Shown here: positions 29,067 through 41,115 of the stretch, piece by piece
How the letters are laid out: every line of letters begins with the position of its first letter
Numbering within the stretch: the stretch's first letter is position 1
From: Rhynchopus sp. YZ270_cl-10
Taxonomy: Eukaryota; Euglenozoa; Diplonemea; Diplonemida; Diplonemidae
Direction: 5' to 3'
Assembly (NCBI GenBank): GCA_964035575.1
Contig: OZ037846.1
Coordinates: forward strand, 585,501-649,500
Length of the DNA stretch: 64,000 nucleotides
The notes under the pieces: model-generated
What the model was told of the DNA's origin: nothing
The model's database searches: none
What the model saw: the letters and a program-made list of their open reading frames with translations, nothing else
Translations under genes and position numbers: made by a program

Positions 29067-30794
29067 CTACTTCACGGAACACATCTGAGAGCAACACACA
29101 ACACTGCACGTCCCAGAAGGAACTGCGTGTGCTGGTGTGCCAACCCCTCCCGCAGCTGTCCATGCCATAGCAACGTCAAGGTCAGACTGCTCACCACGCA
29201 GGTACCCACGCACGGCAATGTTGTACTCCTCCCAATGCTTCTTCCCACCTATCATGTACATCCACTCGTCAACTGCTTCTGCTGCATCAGTTAGCTGAGC
29301 CATCACTTCCGCCACAACCTGTGCCTCACAACCAGAGGCAACCTCCACCTTGCACGGAAGCAGACGCAGCTGGTGTTCGCACTCAGCATCGCTGAAGCAC
29401 ATCCTGTTGCACACCACATCACACCCCAGCATACGCCCCACACGTTCCAGCCCGTTCACATCACGCACAAGCTCCCCCACCATGCTGAACCGACGCATCA
29501 CCTCACAACCCATGTCACCACGCAGCACCTTCCCAGTCGCAACACCAGCATTCACCTTCTCACAAAAGCTGCTCGCACCCTTCAGAAGCAGGCTTGCTGC
29601 GTGCAGTGCAGATGTGGCATGTGTCGCACACTGCTTCGAGGCGTTGAACGAACAGTGGATCCTGTCCCCGATGAACACGTCCACCATCCCACGTCTTGTC
29701 TCTGTTGCCTGCAGGGTCTTCAGGAGGAGAGTGGTGAAGAAGGAGGAGTAGGTCGCACTGTCCTTCTCCAGCAAATGCAAGGTGTCCTTCACGTTCAGTG
29801 TCAGCAGGGTTGCCTTCACCGAGGACAGACCCAGGCACACTGGCAAGTTCTCATTTTTCGACTGAGAGGACTCTGTGGATGTATCTGCTGTCTCTGCCAG
29901 CTCACTCCCTTCGCTCTCTGAGTCCATCCTCTCCACCTCATCCTGAAAAGGCAGACACGTCTTCGGGAGGTACGCTTTGTACATGCGCAGGTTCTTCTCC
30001 AGTCTCCACAGGGCAGCAGTCATCCCCTCAGGCAGGTCACCCCCATGCACGTCCAGCATCTCCGCCACCTGCTCCACGTCGTACCCCGCAAGAAGCGACG
30101 CAATCTCCTGCACAACGCTGATCGTGCGCCTCATTGACTCCTGCTCCTTCAGCACGTTGTGCGCAAACCTGCGTGTCACGAAGAAGTCGATCAGGAAGAC
30201 AGCAAGAGTGGAAATGATGCCAACTGGCGGAAACGGTGTCTTGCAGGGAAGGAACTTGCAGTCTGCCCTTTCGATAACCGCCGCTCTCCTGCTGTGTTCA
30301 CCTTCGTACGATGGCAACCCAGGAAGGTCAAACAAACCAAACCTGAAGGATTCCTCACATGCCATCAGGAGAAGCCACACCACTGTCGCACCCACGAACC
30401 ATGCACTGTACCGTGATGGCACTTGCATCACAAGCAACATGTCCACAATCAGGATCAGAAGTGGCCAGCCCAGTATACCATGAGTGCGTGCGACCAAATC
30501 CCACAAGCATATTGCAATGCCAACGAAATACATGAAGCCCACCACAAACGGGGTGTGCAGTTGCTGTTTGCAGAGCACCTTCACAATGCCAACGCACCCA
30601 ACTGCGATGAATATGCAAGACGCGAGTATGTTAACGATCTGGTGCTGCACGTCGGTCTTCCCCAGATGGGAAAAAGAAACAACAACATTGACCGATACTC
30701 CAACCACACAGAACGCAAACATGATGGTGCGCTTCGTCACCTCAGCAGCACTGAGAGACCCGTCAATGGTCAGTGCGCTGTTCAGGCACCGCAT
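29067..30794 (-). CDS. Cyclase-like six-pass membrane protein, array copy 5
   Basis: 575 residues. The membrane region is of the VVGVSVNVVVSF type shared with copy 4. Two residues are deleted before the cyclase domain (PVCLGLSS instead of PVCLPLGLSS), and the C-terminal patch reads QLTDAAEAVDEW, like copy 3. The 5' leader has a small insertion compared with the others (AGGGATG near 30827). The cyclase core keeps FIGDRIHCSF and NGLER and lacks the first metal Asp. Confidence 0.8.
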   Translation of the reverse strand: MRCLNSALTIDGSLSAAEVTKRTIMFAFCVVGVSVNVVVSFSHLGKTDVQHQIVNILASCIFIAVGCVGIVKVLCKQQLHTPFVVGFMYFVGIAICLWDLVARTHGILGWPLLILIVDMLLVMQVPSRYSAWFVGATVVWLLLMACEESFRFGLFDLPGLPSYEGEHSRRAAVIERADCKFLPCKTPFPPVGIISTLAVFLIDFFVTRRFAHNVLKEQESMRRTISVVQEIASLLAGYDVEQVAEMLDVHGGDLPEGMTAALWRLEKNLRMYKAYLPKTCLPFQDEVERMDSESEGSELAETADTSTESSQSKNENLPVCLGLSSVKATLLTLNVKDTLHLLEKDSATYSSFFTTLLLKTLQATETRRGMVDVFIGDRIHCSFNASKQCATHATSALHAASLLLKGASSFCEKVNAGVATGKVLRGDMGCEVMRRFSMVGELVRDVNGLERVGRMLGCDVVCNRMCFSDAECEHQLRLLPCKVEVASGCEAQVVAEVMAQLTDAAEAVDEWMYMIGGKKHWEEYNIAVRGYLRGEQSDLDVAMAWTAAGGVGTPAHAVPSGTCSVVCCSQMCSVK

Positions 30795-31333
30795 CGTTGG
30801 GCTTTTGATCCTCACAAACCTTTGCAGGGATGTGTGGAGCAGGGGTGTGTGGATGTGTGTTGTGTGCACTGGTGGGTGGTGTGGTTAATGTCAGGATAAT
30901 AACGATTGGGCAATTCTCCTCGAGGCTTTTGAAAACATTCGTCCACGGTCAACACACGGTTCCTCTTTCTACTTCTTGTTAAGGATGTCACATGCGTGGA
31001 TGTTGCAGAAGAGAACACAGACAGTGCATCCTCCGGCTAAGAAGACGAAATCAGTGCTGCGGGCAGAACGGATAAGAAAGTCTGTGCATAGGGAAAAACA
31101 ACCACCACATCGGGTAAAGATTTGTTCCGTAAATAGTATCGTTCTCGGTAAGAATATTTGCAACATTGGGTAATTTGTAACTTAGCACAGTCCAAAGATA
31201 AAACCAACACGGTGCTTGGGTGGTCAGCATTGTCGTAAATATGGACTCTAAAAGTGGAGGCCTAAGCACTCTTGACAACGCAAAATTAGTTTAAAGCAAG
31301 TGCCAGATGTAAATCTGAGCAAACACAACAGTG
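30795..31333. other. Spacer type B between cyclase-like copies 5 and 6
   Basis: A shorter version of the type B spacer; relative to 22950-23541 it lacks the segment containing GGCGCCTTGCTTCTTCATGG. No gene is seen. Confidence 0.6.
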
Positions 31334-33067
31334 CTACTTCACGGAACACATCTGAGGGCAACACACAACACTGCACGTCCCAGAAGGAACTGCGTGTGCT
31401 GGTGTGCCAACCCCTCCCGCAGCTGTCCATGCCATAGCAACGTCAAGGTCAGACTGCTCACCACGCAGGTACCCACGCACGGCAATGTTGTACTCCTCCC
31501 AATGCTTCTTCCCACCTATCATGTACATCCACTCGTCAGCTGAAACTGCCGTGTCCTCTTCTTTCGCAATCACTTCCGCCACAACCTGTGCCTCACAGCC
31601 AGAGGCAACCTCCACCTTGCACGGAAGCAGACGCAGCTGGTGTTCGCACTCAGCATCGCTGAAGCACATCCTGTTGCACACCACATCACACCCCAGCATA
31701 CGCCCCACACGTTCCAGCCCGTTCACATCACGCACAAGCTCCCCCACCATGCTGAACCGACGCATCACCTCACAACCCATGTCACCACGCAGCACCTTCC
31801 CAGTCGCAACACCAGCATTCACCTTCTCACAAAAGCTGCTCGCACCCTTCAGAAGCAGGCTTGCTGCGTGCAGTGCAGATGTGGCATGTGTCGCACACTG
31901 CTTCGACGCGTTGAACGAACAGTGGATCCTGTCCCCGATGAACACGTCCACCATCCCACGTCTTGTCTCTGTTGCCTGCAGGGTCTTCAGGAGAAGAGTG
32001 GTGAAGAAGGAGGAGTAGGTCGCACTGTCCTTCTCCAGCAAATGCAGGGTGTCCTTCACGTTCAGTGTCAGCAGGGTTGCCTTCACCGAGGACAGACCCA
32101 GTGGCAGGCACACTGGCAAGTTCTCGAGTCTGCAATGTGAGGACTCTGTGGATGTGTCTGAGCTCTCTGTCAGGTCACCCGCTTCGCTCTCTGAGTGCAT
32201 CTTGTCCACCTCATCCTGAAAAGGCAGACACGTCTTCGGGAGGTACGCTTTGTACATGCGCAGGTTCTTCTCCAGTCTCCACAGGGCAGCAGTCATCCCC
32301 TCAGGCAGGTCACCCCCATGCACGTCCAGCATCTCCGCCACCTGCTCCACGTCGTACCCCGCAAGAAGCGACGCAATCTCCTGCACAACGCTGATCGTGC
32401 GCCTCATTGACTCCTGCTCCTTCAGCACGTTGTGCGCAAACTTGCGTGTTACCGAGAAGTCCACCACGAAGACAGCAAGAGAGGAAAGGGCGCCAAATGG
32501 GGGAAATGGTGTCTTGCAGGGTAAGAACTCGCAGTCTGCCCTTTCGATAACCGCCGCTCTCCTGCTGTGTTCACCTTCGTGCGGTGGCAACCCAGGAATG
32601 TCCAACAAACCAAACCTGAAGGATTCCTCACATGCCATCAGGAGAAGCCACACCACTGTCGCACCCACGAACCATGCACTGTACCGGGATGGGACTTGCA
32701 TCACAAGCAACATGTCCACAACCAGGATTAGCATTGGCCAGGAAAAGTATTCATAAGAGCGTGCGTGCAAATCCCACATGAAGATTCCAATGCCAAAGAT
32801 GTACATGATGCCCACCACAAACGTGGTGTGCAGTTGCTGCTTGCAGAGCACCTTCACAATGCCAACAAACCCAGCTGTGGCGACTATGCAAGACCCAAGT
32901 TCGTGAACAATCTGGTGTTGCGCGTCGGTTTTCTGCTGCAGAAGCAAAGAAAAAACAACAGTTACCACAGCTGCGTACACGCAGAACACGAACATGGTGG
33001 TGCGCTTCTTCGCCTCGTCAGCACTGAGAGACCCGTCAATGGTCAGTGCGCTGTTCAGGCACCGCAT
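31334..33067 (-). CDS. Cyclase-like six-pass membrane protein, array copy 6
   Basis: 577 residues and the 5'-most member of the array in transcription direction. Membrane segment 1 (VYAAVVTVVFSLL) is closest to copy 1, and the segment 3 region reads IMYIFGIGIFMWDLHARS. The patch near the C-terminus reads KEEDTAVSADEW. The leader sequence before the ATG again matches copies 1 and 3. No member beyond this one is visible upstream; the next 350 bases leave the repeat unit. Confidence 0.8.
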   Translation of the reverse strand: MRCLNSALTIDGSLSADEAKKRTTMFVFCVYAAVVTVVFSLLLQQKTDAQHQIVHELGSCIVATAGFVGIVKVLCKQQLHTTFVVGIMYIFGIGIFMWDLHARSYEYFSWPMLILVVDMLLVMQVPSRYSAWFVGATVVWLLLMACEESFRFGLLDIPGLPPHEGEHSRRAAVIERADCEFLPCKTPFPPFGALSSLAVFVVDFSVTRKFAHNVLKEQESMRRTISVVQEIASLLAGYDVEQVAEMLDVHGGDLPEGMTAALWRLEKNLRMYKAYLPKTCLPFQDEVDKMHSESEAGDLTESSDTSTESSHCRLENLPVCLPLGLSSVKATLLTLNVKDTLHLLEKDSATYSSFFTTLLLKTLQATETRRGMVDVFIGDRIHCSFNASKQCATHATSALHAASLLLKGASSFCEKVNAGVATGKVLRGDMGCEVMRRFSMVGELVRDVNGLERVGRMLGCDVVCNRMCFSDAECEHQLRLLPCKVEVASGCEAQVVAEVIAKEEDTAVSADEWMYMIGGKKHWEEYNIAVRGYLRGEQSDLDVAMAWTAAGGVGTPAHAVPSGTCSVVCCPQMCSVK

Positions 33068-33461
33068 CGTTGGGCCTTTGATCCTCACAAACCTTTGCTA
33101 TGTGTGGAGCAGGGGTGTGTGGATGTGTGTTGTGTGCACTGGTGGGTGGTGTGGGTTTAGTGTTGGGAGAAGGACGTGACCACCACAATCGGGGTACTTT
33201 GCACAGAACTTAATCCCACACGGCACAGGTACCCATTTTAGTGGACTGTTTTGGTGGTGTGTCGGGACCCCGGGACGTCAGGTGGGCTCAAGGCGTAGTC
33301 TCAGATGGTTGTTGAAGACAAGGGGGGAGGAAATTGAAAGTTGGATGTGTCTCGCCTCTTATGCGCAAATCTAAAAAAATATCATAAAAGAACAGTTTAT
33401 GAGATGAACCTAAGCCTATCTGTGCTTAGTCATCTTTGATCAAGAAAACAAAACTAAATAC
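33068..33461. other. Intergenic edge of the cyclase-like array
   Basis: The first ~170 bases match the leaders of copies 1 and 3, then similarity ends. A copy of dispersed repeat R3 lies at about 33400-33436 (GATGAACCTAAGCC...). Confidence 0.55.
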
Positions 33462-35321
33462 CATACATTGAAATCCCGGGGAGTCACGGGGAGTTTGGCA
33501 AAAAATCAAAAAAAACGAACTCCCCGTGAGTGTTTTTTTGGTTTCGAGAGTTTTCGAGAGTGTTTTTTTTTTTTTTTTACGGAGAGTTTTCGCGATTAAT
33601 CGCGACAAAATTCGCGATTAATCCCCGGGAGTAAAATCGCGATTTTTTGTAGCATTTTACCCCAAACACAACCGTGCACACCTGGTGCTATCCGCATCTG
33701 ACCTGTGCCTACCTGGGCACACGTTCAGTCTACGTACTCACATTACACCTACCGATTGATTCGCAAAATGCACCCACCACGACAGAGGGGTGATAAGCCT
33801 CGCTTTAGGCGGCACAGTGGTGGCGGACATGAGCAAACGAGCCCACAGGTCGATCACAAATGCGACGGGTTAATTCCGCGCTTGGGAATTATCCACACCT
33901 GTTTAAGATATAATTACGCTTAAATTACTCTGGGCGCAAAATGGTACACCATACCAGCACGGAAGCATACCACCACATGAAAGCAGGGCTATTTTAAATA
34001 TGGGGATAAGGAACAAGAAAAGGGTGAAAACGGGTCGAGGCTTCCCGCCGCAGGCGGAAATTTTTAGATGCCGTGCACTTTTCCAGGTGGTTTGAAGAGT
34101 GATCTGACCATATTGTCCCAGTATAGCAGTACACCCAATAAATCCATTGGAGAAGGAACATTGCACTTTTGACCACCACAGAATACATGTTGCCAGCCAC
34201 ACCACTAAAGTACAAAAACCCCCTCGGAACGTAGTGAGAGCTTGTGAAAAAATCTCTCCCCGTTCATAGATGGCCCAGTTTTCGAGATTTTTTCATAAAT
34301 TCGCGATTAATCGCAAATTTTTATTTTATAAATTGGAGAGTTTTCGAGAGTATTTTTTTTAAATCGGGGAGTATTGGAGAGTTTTGGAGAGTTTTGGAGA
34401 GTTTTTTTTAAATTGGAGAGTTTTCGAGAGTTTTTCACAAATTCGCGATTACTGGGGGGGGCCGAATAGTGGACCCCCCCTGAATAGTAGACCCCCCTTG
34501 AATAGTAGACCCCCCCTGGGAATTCTGGGTTTTTTTAAATTTTTTTTCCTTTGAATAGTGGACCCCCCCTGAGAAATTCTGGGGGAAAATTTTTTTTTCC
34601 GTTGAATAGTGGACCCCCCCCCCAGGTTTTCGTTTTTTTTTTTTTTTTTTTTTTTTTTTTTCTTACAATAGTTCTGTAACCTCTCTCTCTTTTACGGCAG
34701 GTAACCGGTTGAGGTGATACTTCCGGACTGAGGAAGGGCATTCTTTTACTTTTTTTATTTTGCCTGGACGGGGATGGGGGCGGCTTTGTCTAGATTGTTT
34801 TTATTTTGTAGTCTTTTGTTGGGTTAAGGGGATTGGCAGACAACACTGAGGACCTCCTTGGGCCACAGCTGTTGGCGTTGTCTAGCTCTACCCGGCTGTA
34901 CACTTTTTTTTGACTTTTTGCGGAAGTCACGGAAAAATTTTAGAGGGGATCAACTACAAATTTCAAATTGATTTTTCTTTCTTTGGATAGATTTTGTGAC
35001 AAATCTTTCCAAAGAAGCAAAAATCAGTATATTTTGACACACCCTATCAGCCTCATCGACAGGAGGGATTTAGTAAAAATACAGAAAAAAAATTTTGGGG
35101 GGGTCTACTATTTAGGGGGGGTCTACTATTCAACTTGGAAAAAAAAATTTTTTTTTCTGAGACCCCCGATTTATACCCGTCGGTTCGCCTAATAGTGGAC
35201 CCGGGGTCTACTATTCGGCCCCCCCCAGTAATCGCGAATTTTTTTTCTTTTTTTTTAATCGCTAAAACTCTCGAAAACACCAGTGGAGAGTCTCCGCGAC
35301 TCCCGGGGATTTCAATGTATG
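33462..35321. mobile_element. TIR element D (ends CATACATTGAAATCC), 1.86 kb, with a nested element
   Basis: The ends are inverted CATACATTGAAATCC and CCGGGAGTC-like sequence, with a 6-base direct duplication AAATAC at 33456-33461 and 35322-35327. The interior has repeated GGAGAGTTTTCGAGAG and TTCGCGATTAATCGCG words near both ends. No transposase is visible. The element at 34452-35228 is inserted into one of the TTCGCGATTAATCGCG words. Confidence 0.75.
34452..35228. mobile_element. CTGGGGGGGG-ended element A, 777 bp, TA target duplication
   Basis: Ends are CTGGGGGGGGCCGAATAGT and its inverse, flanked by TA (34450-34451 and 35229-35230). The left side holds at least five copies of GAATAGTRGACCCCCC; the right side has TCTACTATTYRRCC-type copies. 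Removing the element and one TA restores the palindrome GCGATTAATCGC of the host element. No protein is encoded. Confidence 0.85.
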
Positions 35322-35509
35322 AAATACAGATAATATCTTGTAAAGTTGGGAACGAAATTCCTACATTCGTCACCTTAAAAAACCAAATTCAGGGGACACA
35401 CAGTCCGTAAACCCCCCCCTCCCTGCAAGGCAACGTTTAGCGGTTTTAGTCTTTCTGTTCAAAGACCAGGGCCTTCAACCATCGACAAAGCCTGTCCACA
35501 GTTTTGTCG

Positions 35510-35540
<31 letters not shown>

Positions 35541-36218
35541 GACCTCCCCGAGCCCGCGCGCGCGGGTGCAGCAAAACACAGGGAGAAGCTCTCAGGGGGT
35601 TTATATAGGTTTTGGTCATTTTTGAAAACTCGGTCAGCCAAAAAACTCCGCCTGTCCCACACACGTGTATTTCAACACAAGCAGCATTGGTAGCTTTGTA
35701 GCCACTGGTGATCCACAAGCCGTAGTGGGTATACCTGTCTTATCAGTAAGCTCAGTACATTTATAACAACGAAAGTCCCTGGCGAAGCCACGGTACGCAA
35801 CATTTCAAATATTGCGCATACCATGGCGCTTTATTTACAGCCAAACTATGTCATGGGAAGGGTGGGATGCCTGCTTGCGCCGCAGGCGCACGGTACGCTA
35901 CTTTTGCCTGGCTCACTCCTCGTTGAGTTCTACGAGCTCCGTCCAAATGGTCACAGTGGATCACAGGAGAATGTTAAAGTTAAAACCCTGAACCGAGTTT
36001 CTCCCGTGGACCACCCTGTAACTCGGTCAGAGATAAAAGGATTTTGCCAAAATCCCATATTTTTTTTAGATTTGTCGAACTTCGACAAAAAAAAAAAACA
36101 AAAATAAAAAAGTTGTCGAAGTTAAGGCTTAACTTCGACACGTTGAAGGCCCTGTCAAAGCAGGGGCTCCGCTACCGTATAAAGTTCTGTTGCGGCGCAA
36201 CAGAAGTCTGAAAAAAAG

Positions 36219-36259
<41 letters not shown>

Positions 36260-37559
36260 TGGTGCTTGAACCACGGGAGTACCATGTGGAACTGGGTTGC
36301 TGACCGCACCATCCAGGCTGTACCTCAATTTTTTTTTTTGCCTGCGGCGCTATTTTTCCTTTTTTGCTCCGCAAAAAAGGATTCGATGTGTGACTCTGTG
36401 CTGAAAAAGCTAGATTTTTACACCGTACCCTAAATTTTTTTCGCCTGCGGCGCCATTTGTTTGATTTTTTTTTGCTCCGCAAAAAAAAAATACAGTTCCC
36501 TATGTTCCCAATGTCCCTGGTCAGCAGGGCTGAAAAATTTTTGGGCACAAAAACAGCTGACCCCCCAATCTTGAAATCTGAATTCCTGGATAAGACACTG
36601 GCGCAGGGTGGAAAAAAAAACCCCGCAACAGAACTCAAAAAAAATCTGAAAACGTAGCGGAGGGGCTGTGTCAAAGACGAAAAAAAAAAAAAAAATCAAT
36701 AAAATGAACATTAGTCCCAAAAACACCAAAAGTAGCCTTTTAGCAGGGGGTGTACGGACTGTACCATATACTTACTATTTTAGTAAATAGTAAGCGATAA
36801 AGGATGTATCATGTGCCCCCCCTCCCCTCCTCTCCTCTCCTTATTTTCCATTTCTTCCGACGATGAGAATGCGGTTTTGCTAAAAAAATAATCGCATCCA
36901 CTCGACGTTTTGGATAAAAGAAAACTAGAGACAAAAGGGGGTTTTGGGGGAAGAGTTTAATTCTTGAACACATCCCCACACTCAGTCACACATAGTAAGC
37001 GGTAAAGGATGTATCATGTGCCCCCTCTCCTCCTCTCCTTTATTTTCCCTTTCTTTCGACGACAATGCGGTTTTGCTAATAGCTTTAAAAATATGTAGGA
37101 TATTGAAAAATGGGAGGGTTGTTTCAGGTTGTGCACGAATAAGGTGCTCATCCTCCAAGAGTGGGGTGTTGAAGGAAAAAGTATTTCAACATAATGCATT
37201 CAATAAATTGAGAGCATAGGTGCAGGGATTGAAGCAAATACAAGAACAGTTGTGGAATAATGATGATGCCTACTGGACACATCACAAAAAAAGGGGGGAA
37301 AAGAAAAGAGGGAAAGTGCATGAAATGAACCTAAGCCTCTCAATATACTGCGCCTTCCAATGAAAAAAGGGGGATGTGAGTAGTGGACACCAACGCCTCT
37401 TGGCATACTCGGGGGGCGCAGGTACTAAGACGAGGGAAATAGAAACTGAACGAAGAAAAAAAACCCCCCATGGGAGAGGTTGTGGTGAAACGCACACACC
37501 AAACCCCGCTCCAAGAAAAAAAGGGGGGTGGGGAGGCTATTTGAGTCAACACGACGGGA
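35322..37559. other. Gene-free region with homopolymers and a direct duplication
   Basis: Long A tracts occur at 35514-35540 and 36208-36254. Words such as CCTGCGGCGC and TTTGCTCCGC recur near 36340-36480. A ~90-base block at about 36787-36880 is repeated with few changes at 36998-37080 (contains AAAGGATGTATCATGTGCCC). A partial R3 repeat is at 37321-37345. I see no gene. Confidence 0.5.
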
Positions 37560-38127
37560 CCCAGTAACAAGTGACAAGTGAAACACATGTCATATTTATG
37601 ACAAGTGAAATGACAAATAAGGCACTTATCATGACAAGTGACTTACTTGTCATTTACTTGTCACCTTTTTCATTTGTCATTTAGGGCACGGTAATTTTTA
37701 TTTTTGGTAAGCGTCTGCGTGCGTACTTTTTTTTTGAGATTCCAGGGAAAAAAAATTATGCAGAAAAAAAAATTATAAAGGGGGGCCCTCAATAACTCAA
37801 GAATGTATTTTAGGTAAAAAATGTATATTTTTCAGCGCAAATTGACCCCATCACAGCACACACAGACTCCTGAGAGCCGAAATCAAAAAAAATTTCCCCC
37901 GATTTTTTGTGGGCAAAAATTGGTGGGAAAATATTTTTGGTACCTGTATTTCCCCCACTGTAATTTTCCTCTATAATTTTTTTCACCACTCATAATTTTT
38001 TTTACTGCATAATTTTTTTTTGCGTGCGTGCGTACTTTTTTTTGAGAAGTGCTCTGACGCTTACCAAGAAAAAAAATTACCGTGCCCTTACTTGTCATTT
38101 TCACGTGTCACTTGTCACTTGTCACTG
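37560..38127. mobile_element. TIR element H built of ACAAGTGAC words, with nested element I
   Basis: Inverted ends CCAGTAACAAGTGACAAGTG and TCACTTGTCACTTGTCACTGG bound a sequence made largely of GACAAGTGA and its inverse. A second, unrelated inverted-repeat element is inserted at 37684. No convincing target duplication for H itself. Confidence 0.6.
37684..38087. mobile_element. TIR element I (ends GGGCACGGTAATTTTT), TTA target duplication
   Basis: Ends are GGGCACGGTAATTTTT and its inverse, followed inside by GGTAAGCGTC in both arms. TTA flanks both sides (37681-37683 and 38088-38090), the 3-base pattern typical of PIF/Harbinger-type elements. It has no coding capacity and is nested in element H. 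Confidence 0.75.
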
Positions 38128-39207
38128 GGTATCATCGTGTAAGAACAAGGTGTGGAACACGGCGAAAACTAAGTTTGACCTGAAATACAACGGCCCGCGT
38201 ATGACAGGTGTACCTTGGAACTAATACTAGAGAGAAGTTGGAAAGTGCAAACGCCTCACCGTACAGCGGACGGGGCACTGAACTAAACTACTAAAAACTG
38301 GGGGGAAAAGGGGGGGAAAGTTGTGAAAAAAGAAAAAGGGTAAAAGCTAAAAGGTTCGTGTGTTTGGTCACCTTTTGTAGATGTACGCATGTCTGGGTGG
38401 CATGGTGCATATGGTAATTAAATTATAGTATAGAGGCAGTAGGAGGGCTCTATTATAATTAATTCTTGTGTGTGTGATGTTATGGTGTTGTGGTGTGGCT
38501 GAATGGGGCACAAGAAGTGCGCAAGAAGTGCGAATCACCCCCTTCAGTCACACCAGCGTGTTTTTTTTTTGCTTTTTTTTCGTTTTGTTGGAAATTTTAT
38601 ATAAAAAATATATCATACATTCCATGGTTCTCCGTATACTTTTTCATATTTTGCACTCAGAAATGTGAGATGCATATTTTTGATCGTCCGGCCCCGCAAT
38701 TGAACGTTTCGAAACGGCCGGATCCAAAGAAATAAAAATCCAGAAAAATAAATTTTTTTTTCAAAAAAAATATCGAGGTGAGCGTATTTCTGTTTTGGCT
38801 CTAGGTGAGGTGGGTGTGTGACATGTAATTTTGTCTCCCTGAAAACCAGCGGCAGTGAATTTCCGAGCTCCCCGCTTTTCACCATAAAAAAAATCGACCA
38901 CTTTCGTGGAGTAGAAGTCAATTTAAAGTGGCTCCATGGGTCTTTATACAGTAACGTATAGGGATTTCAGTGCATAAAAGGGGGTCGGCTCCACCAAAAG
39001 TTGCGTACCGTGGAGTGTGTTTCAGGAATTAAAAAATGGTCGGAATTGAAAGATTTGTAAAAAATAAATCCAAAGAAAAAAAAAAATCGAAAACTTTCTT
39101 CTAGTTGTCGGTCTAATTAGAATTTTGGAAATTATTAGATCTAATAATGACATTATTAGATTATTAGAGTATAATTAGAGCATTATTAGAGTATTATTAG
39201 AGTTTTC

Positions 39208-39301
39208 AGGTACACAGGTACACAGGTACACAGGTACACAGGTACACAGGTACACAGGTACACAGGTACACAGGTACACAGGTACACAGGTACACAGGTA
39301 T
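39208..39301. repeat. GGTACACA tandem array (~11-12 units)
   Basis: An uninterrupted 8-base tandem repeat inside element F. There are no spacers, so it is a simple satellite-type array and not a CRISPR. Confidence 0.95.
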
Positions 39302-40492
39302 ACTGTAAAACTCTCAATACTCTAATGTGCTCTCTCTCTAATAATCAAATAATGTCATTATTAAATCCCACCAATGACATAACGAAGTATCGCTTGAAAG
39401 TACCGTTCAAAATACCTTGCTTGGGTGTGCAGTGAAGTAGCACACACAAGGTATCTCACGATAAATCAATCAGATAAACGTTACATCATTGGAAAATTGT
39501 TGGCACCGCCCCCCTGTCTTCGTATTTAGTACGTCGACAGGCCAAACAGCGTTGGGCTCAGAAGAAGCAGTGCAAGACACTGGGGATCAACATGAGAACC
39601 AACTCCCAACAACACAGGCTACCGAAGTAGCAGGTGGGGTGTTGCGGGTGTTTGGGGTGAAAGAAAATCGATTTTGGTAAGTTACAGCAGAAAATTCTTA
39701 AGTTTGCACTAGTCGAGAGAGGCTTACCCGCTGCAGTGAAGCAGTGCACCCATTTAAGGATGGAGAAGCGTGACACGCACATACAAGTATGTACGTTACT
39801 TCAACAAAGGCTGAATTCTGGTAATTCTAAGGGATGTGAATTCAGCCACCACGCAGGTAGTGTTTTAAGGTTCCTAGCTTTGTTCTGCACAGCGGGCTTA
39901 TGATACAAAGGAGTTGCCCCCGCTCTCTTTCGCGCAAACTTAAGAAAATTCTGAAGTAACTACAACCTGGCGTGCGGGTACAGATGCATTGCTTTGTTCT
40001 TTCCTCAAAGTCATGTGTGATCTCTCGGGTCTGTACTAAAGTCAGTGTTTAGATAAGCATCCACTTGACTCGTTCTAACAACCGTTGAAATCTAGAACAA
40101 AACAATACACTGCCCCTTCTCACACCAAGCCGCCATGCTTCAAGAGCATGCCCTGGGCAAAAATTACTGTGACAAAAATTAGTTTTCTGGGGGAACGCAA
40201 TATTTTCTTGTGCCTAGTCCTCCGCAAGCAGAGGACAGACTTTCCGGATCCCGAAGTCGAATTTCTTGCACTAGCTATGCTCCCTGGGTTAATGGCTATA
40301 GCAGTGACTGACTAAGAATTTCCCACCCCCAGATGAAGAAAGAACCGACGCAGAGGTGTGGCTTCTTCATAGTTTATTCTGCATTTTATAATTGCATCCT
40401 GTGAGGGAGGGTTTGTGTGAGGGTGTTTTTGGAGGTGTGGTGGGAAGAGAAAAGAAAAGCAAGAAGAAGACACAAAGAAAGTCACTTACTGG

Positions 40493-40884
40493 CACTTTTG
40501 AGCATTGAATTTATGAAGAATTTATCCCATGGCTATTTTGTGTGCACCCTGTACATTTTGTATGGGCCAGCGCCTTAGCAAAAAACGCAAAAATCGAATG
40601 TCTTGACCATTTGGGGTTTTGCCAAATACACGTCTTTGAACAAACCCACACCTAAACAGTGGTTAGACAACGCGATTTTTGACCCAATAAAAAATTTCTT
40701 TTTCGCCGAAAATCGGGCGTGGTCGGTCATAAAATAGACCAAAAAATCCAAAGAAAACCTCAGATTGACCAAATCGAGAAAAAAATTGTCAAGTCGAAAT
40801 TTCAGCCAAATTGGGTAAAACCCACGAAAAATTGGCTGCGCAAAACCGCGTTTTAGACCCCCACAGATGCTCAAAAGTGCCAAA
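40493..40884. mobile_element. Possible small TIR element G (TGGCACTTTTGAGCAT ends)
   Basis: A 16-base inverted pair, TGGCACTTTTGAGCAT and ATGCTCAAAAGTGCCA, bounds about 390 bases. No target duplication or coding sequence supports it, so it may be only an inverted repeat within element F. Confidence 0.35.
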
Positions 40885-41115
40885 TTTTGCTTTTAATGGC
40901 CTCAAATCGTCGAAATTCGCCCTAAAGGGCAAAAAAAAAAATTCGAGAGTCCCTTTCCCTGGGAGACAATAGCTGGAAATCGAGACTAATAAAATTCTAA
41001 TAAAATTCTAATAATACCCTAATAATCCAATTATTAGGGTAATTATTAGATTATTATTAGAATTTGAGTTTTATTAGAATTTGAAAATTCTAATAAAACT
41101 CTAATAATTAGGTTA

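Noticed and set aside
39208-39301. CRISPR-like array
   Set aside because: Uninterrupted 8-base tandem units without spacers, in a eukaryotic transposon.
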